Assembly: GCA_046049545.1 (NCBI GenBank)
Contig: JBJORF010000045.1
Location: 1-33,285 of the forward strand
Length of the DNA: 33,285 bases
Source: Romeriopsis sp046049545
GTDB lineage: Bacteria; Cyanobacteriota; Cyanobacteriia; Leptolyngbyales; Leptolyngbyaceae
Direction: 5' to 3'
How positions within the stretch are numbered: the first letter of the stretch is position 1; the number at the start of each line of letters is the position of its first letter. The translations under genes and the position numbers were made by a program. Shown here one piece after another: positions 31,606 through 33,285 of the stretch. The notes under the pieces were generated by a model. That model saw nothing but the letters and a program-made list of their open reading frames with translations. It was not told the origin of the DNA and made no database searches.

Positions 31606-32694
31606 ATGGCATTTGGGTATGGGTCGCAGCGCTATAGATCAGCGAGGCGCAGTTTTGGGCTGGCTGGAATCGTCGCGATTAGCTTGATCGCGCAGGCAAC
31701 CCTATCGATCGCCCAAGCCCCCGCCATCCTGCCCGACGCACCCAATTACAAACCCGATGCCCCACCCCCCGCCGTCGAGCCGCTGCCCGTCGATCGGATC
31801 GCCGACGAAAACCAAAATCCGGCGGCAGACTACCGTGTGCCCGCCCTCCAGCGCGATTATCGCGGTAACCTCTGGATCGGTGCTTGGCGGGGTTTAGCCC
31901 AGATCGACCCGAACACGGGCAAAGTGATCACGCGGGTCAATGTCCCCAGTGATGAAGTGAACGCCCTCGCTGAAGATAAGTCGGGCCGGATGTGGGTCGG
32001 TACCTACGAAGGGCTCTGGCGAGTCGATCCGCGCACCAAAGAAATTACAGCGGCCAACTACACCTTGCCCTCGAACCGGGTGTTGTCGCTACTGGTCGAT
32101 CAACGGGGCTATCTCTGGGTGGGTACCGATCGCGGTCTCGCTTTGATCAGCCCCGATAAAGGTCTGCTGATGACCACGATCCAGAATCTCCCTGGAGTCA
32201 GCGCCAACGCCCTCACTCTGGATGCTAAAGGCCACCTCTGGGTCGGCACCCTCGAAGGTGTAACCCAAGTCAACACCGCCAGCGGCAAAGCGCTGTACCA
32301 AATCACTAATCTCCCCGGTGGCAGCGTCCAGACCATCACCACCGATCGCTTCGGCGCAGTCTGGGCGGGCACGACCAATGCCCTGATCGAAATCGATACC
32401 AAAGAGCGCGTTCTGAAGCGCAGTGTCACTCAACTGGAAGGTCGCGACATTGTCTCAGTGAAGTTCGACAAAGCCGGTAGCGCTTGGGTCGGCACTGGTG
32501 CAGGCCTGTTTCGGCTCAATCCTTATAACGGCCAACTGCTCGGCCAGATCGGTGGCTTGCCCAGCGATCGGATTCTTACGGTGGCACCAGACACAGGCAA
32601 AAAACTCTGGGTGGGCACCACGGAAGGCTTAGCCTGGGTGCATATGCAAACCTACAAGAGTCGCGCCCATGCCGCTTTTGGGCCGGAACAATAG
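31606..32694 (+). CDS. Exported seven-bladed propeller protein (two-component regulator propeller repeats)
   Basis: 362 aa from the ATG at 31606. A signal peptide (RRSFGLAGIVAISLIAQATL then SIAQA) and a Pro-rich linker lead to seven repeats of about 41 aa, each ending in a (L/V/A/M)W(V/I/A)G strand. The tryptophans fall at residues 90, 130, 171, 212, 253, 294 and 335. The motif LWVGTxxGL is the two-component regulator propeller (Reg_prop) repeat, normally found in sensor ectodomains of hybrid kinases. Here no membrane helix, kinase or enzymatic domain follows. It is likely a free periplasmic binding or scaffold protein. Ligand unknown. Confidence 0.85.
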   Translation: MAFGYGSQRYRSARRSFGLAGIVAISLIAQATLSIAQAPAILPDAPNYKPDAPPPAVEPLPVDRIADENQNPAADYRVPALQRDYRGNLWIGAWRGLAQIDPNTGKVITRVNVPSDEVNALAEDKSGRMWVGTYEGLWRVDPRTKEITAANYTLPSNRVLSLLVDQRGYLWVGTDRGLALISPDKGLLMTTIQNLPGVSANALTLDAKGHLWVGTLEGVTQVNTASGKALYQITNLPGGSVQTITTDRFGAVWAGTTNALIEIDTKERVLKRSVTQLEGRDIVSVKFDKAGSAWVGTGAGLFRLNPYNGQLLGQIGGLPSDRILTVAPDTGKKLWVGTTEGLAWVHMQTYKSRAHAAFGPEQ

Positions 32695-32718
32695 TAGTGA
32701 TAAGGATGGCGATCGGGC

Positions 32719-33120
32719 TTAAAAATCAATGGGAAAGATATGCTGCGTCATTTGATTGGCGACGATCGCCATGCCCACCACACTCAGGCGATAAATCGTG
32801 GAAAGCCACACCTTGGGCGGATAGGGCGGCAGCAATGCCAGTCCTACGCTCAGGGGCAGTACAATCCGATTGACGATCGTTAGCACCGACCACACCACCA
32901 CTAGCCCCGGTGAAGTATGGGTCAACAGATTCAGCAGTAAGTAACTAAACACGCCATAGGTAACCCAAGGCGCGATCGCGATCGGCAGCGTCCAATAAAC
33001 CGATCGTAGCGTCGCTGGTTGGTCTAAATGTTTCCGTCGCCGCTGTACCACCAGCAGCAAACTCAACACCTGCAATAATGGCAGCAAAATTCCCAAACAA
33101 ATCAGCGAAAAGCTTCGCAT
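32719..33120 (-). CDS. Small membrane protein of unknown function
   Basis: 133 aa from the ATG at 33120. About four hydrophobic segments (LICLGILLPLLQVLSLLLVV, TLPIAIAPWVTYGVFSYLLL, LVVVWSVLTIVNRIVLPLSV, YRLSVVGMAIVANQMTQ) with a basic first loop (QRRRKH). I do not recognise a family. Convergent with the propeller gene, 24 bp apart. The remaining 165 bases to the window end show no gene. Confidence 0.7.
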   Translation of the reverse strand: MRSFSLICLGILLPLLQVLSLLLVVQRRRKHLDQPATLRSVYWTLPIAIAPWVTYGVFSYLLLNLLTHTSPGLVVVWSVLTIVNRIVLPLSVGLALLPPYPPKVWLSTIYRLSVVGMAIVANQMTQHIFPIDF

Positions 33121-33285
33121 TCGTTTGTCTGGTTCAGTTTACCATAACCCCAACATTCAGCGTAACACGCTGTTTGCAGGCGACCGAACTGGTTCAAGCT
33201 ACGTAGGTGTGATGGATCCTCAAAGAGCAAAGAGTTCTGCCGGCAATTACTGGGTTCCCATTTCTACCGGTACTTCTCCGTCTGA

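Overview
The window is a stretch of cyanobacterial chromosome. The pointers are the very frequent GCGATCGC (HIP1) octamer and its GCGATCG/CGATCG variants, and genes tied to oxygenic photosynthesis or typical of cyanobacteria: a CCB2/CCB4-like cytochrome b6 haem-attachment factor, a DUF98-type chorismate lyase (plastoquinone precursor), a SirB1/transglutaminase-like protein with a TPR tail, and several proteins that look like cyanobacterial conserved unknowns. Base composition appears mid-to-high GC by eye. I cannot name the genus.

Layout. 1-5.1 kb: uvrC (minus), a HicA/HicB toxin-antitoxin pair (plus), a membrane-anchored SGNH-fold protein with altered catalytic motifs (minus) and an MDR oxidoreductase (plus). 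5.1-9.7 kb: a PIN-domain toxin with its small partner, biosynthetic threonine deaminase ilvA (minus), then a peptidoglycan-binding/M15 peptidase-like gene overlapping a SirB1-family gene (plus). 9.7-13.3 kb: a repeat-rich spacer, an unknown 137-aa protein, an exported protein with two BamE-like modules, cobS (minus), a 152-aa unknown, and a spacer holding five copies of a small palindromic repeat. 13.3-19.8 kb: tgt-lptC, dacB (minus), the CCB2/4-like gene, a DUF456 membrane protein and an Hpt phosphotransfer protein ending at a hairpin. 19.8-24.3 kb: a beta-hydroxyacid dehydrogenase-family gene, a structured spacer, and a three-gene exopolysaccharide set (WcaI-like GT4, GT2, WcaF-like acetyltransferase). 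24.3-27 kb: chorismate lyase, a multi-TM protein and a conserved unknown (minus), then tRNA-Arg(TCT). 27-33.3 kb: DedA protein, MsbA-like ABC exporter, two unknown minus-strand genes, lipB, an exported seven-bladed propeller protein and a small membrane protein.

Functionally this is mostly core metabolism and envelope biology: DNA repair, isoleucine, cobalamin, queuosine and lipoate synthesis, LPS transport, peptidoglycan turnover, exopolysaccharide synthesis and lipid flipping. Two small toxin-antitoxin modules are interspersed.

I found no convincing new defence system, prophage, IS element or CRISPR array. The most unusual signals lie below gene level. There is a recurring pattern of short (14-18 bp) tandem duplications in spacers and in a few coding regions, two of which (one with a 38-bp period) span a stop codon. 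One duplicated hairpin shows compensatory base changes. Five copies of a palindromic element cluster upstream of tgt. An SGNH-fold protein appears to have lost its nucleophile. Start sites were chosen by hand from codon, spacing and family considerations and are uncertain where stated.
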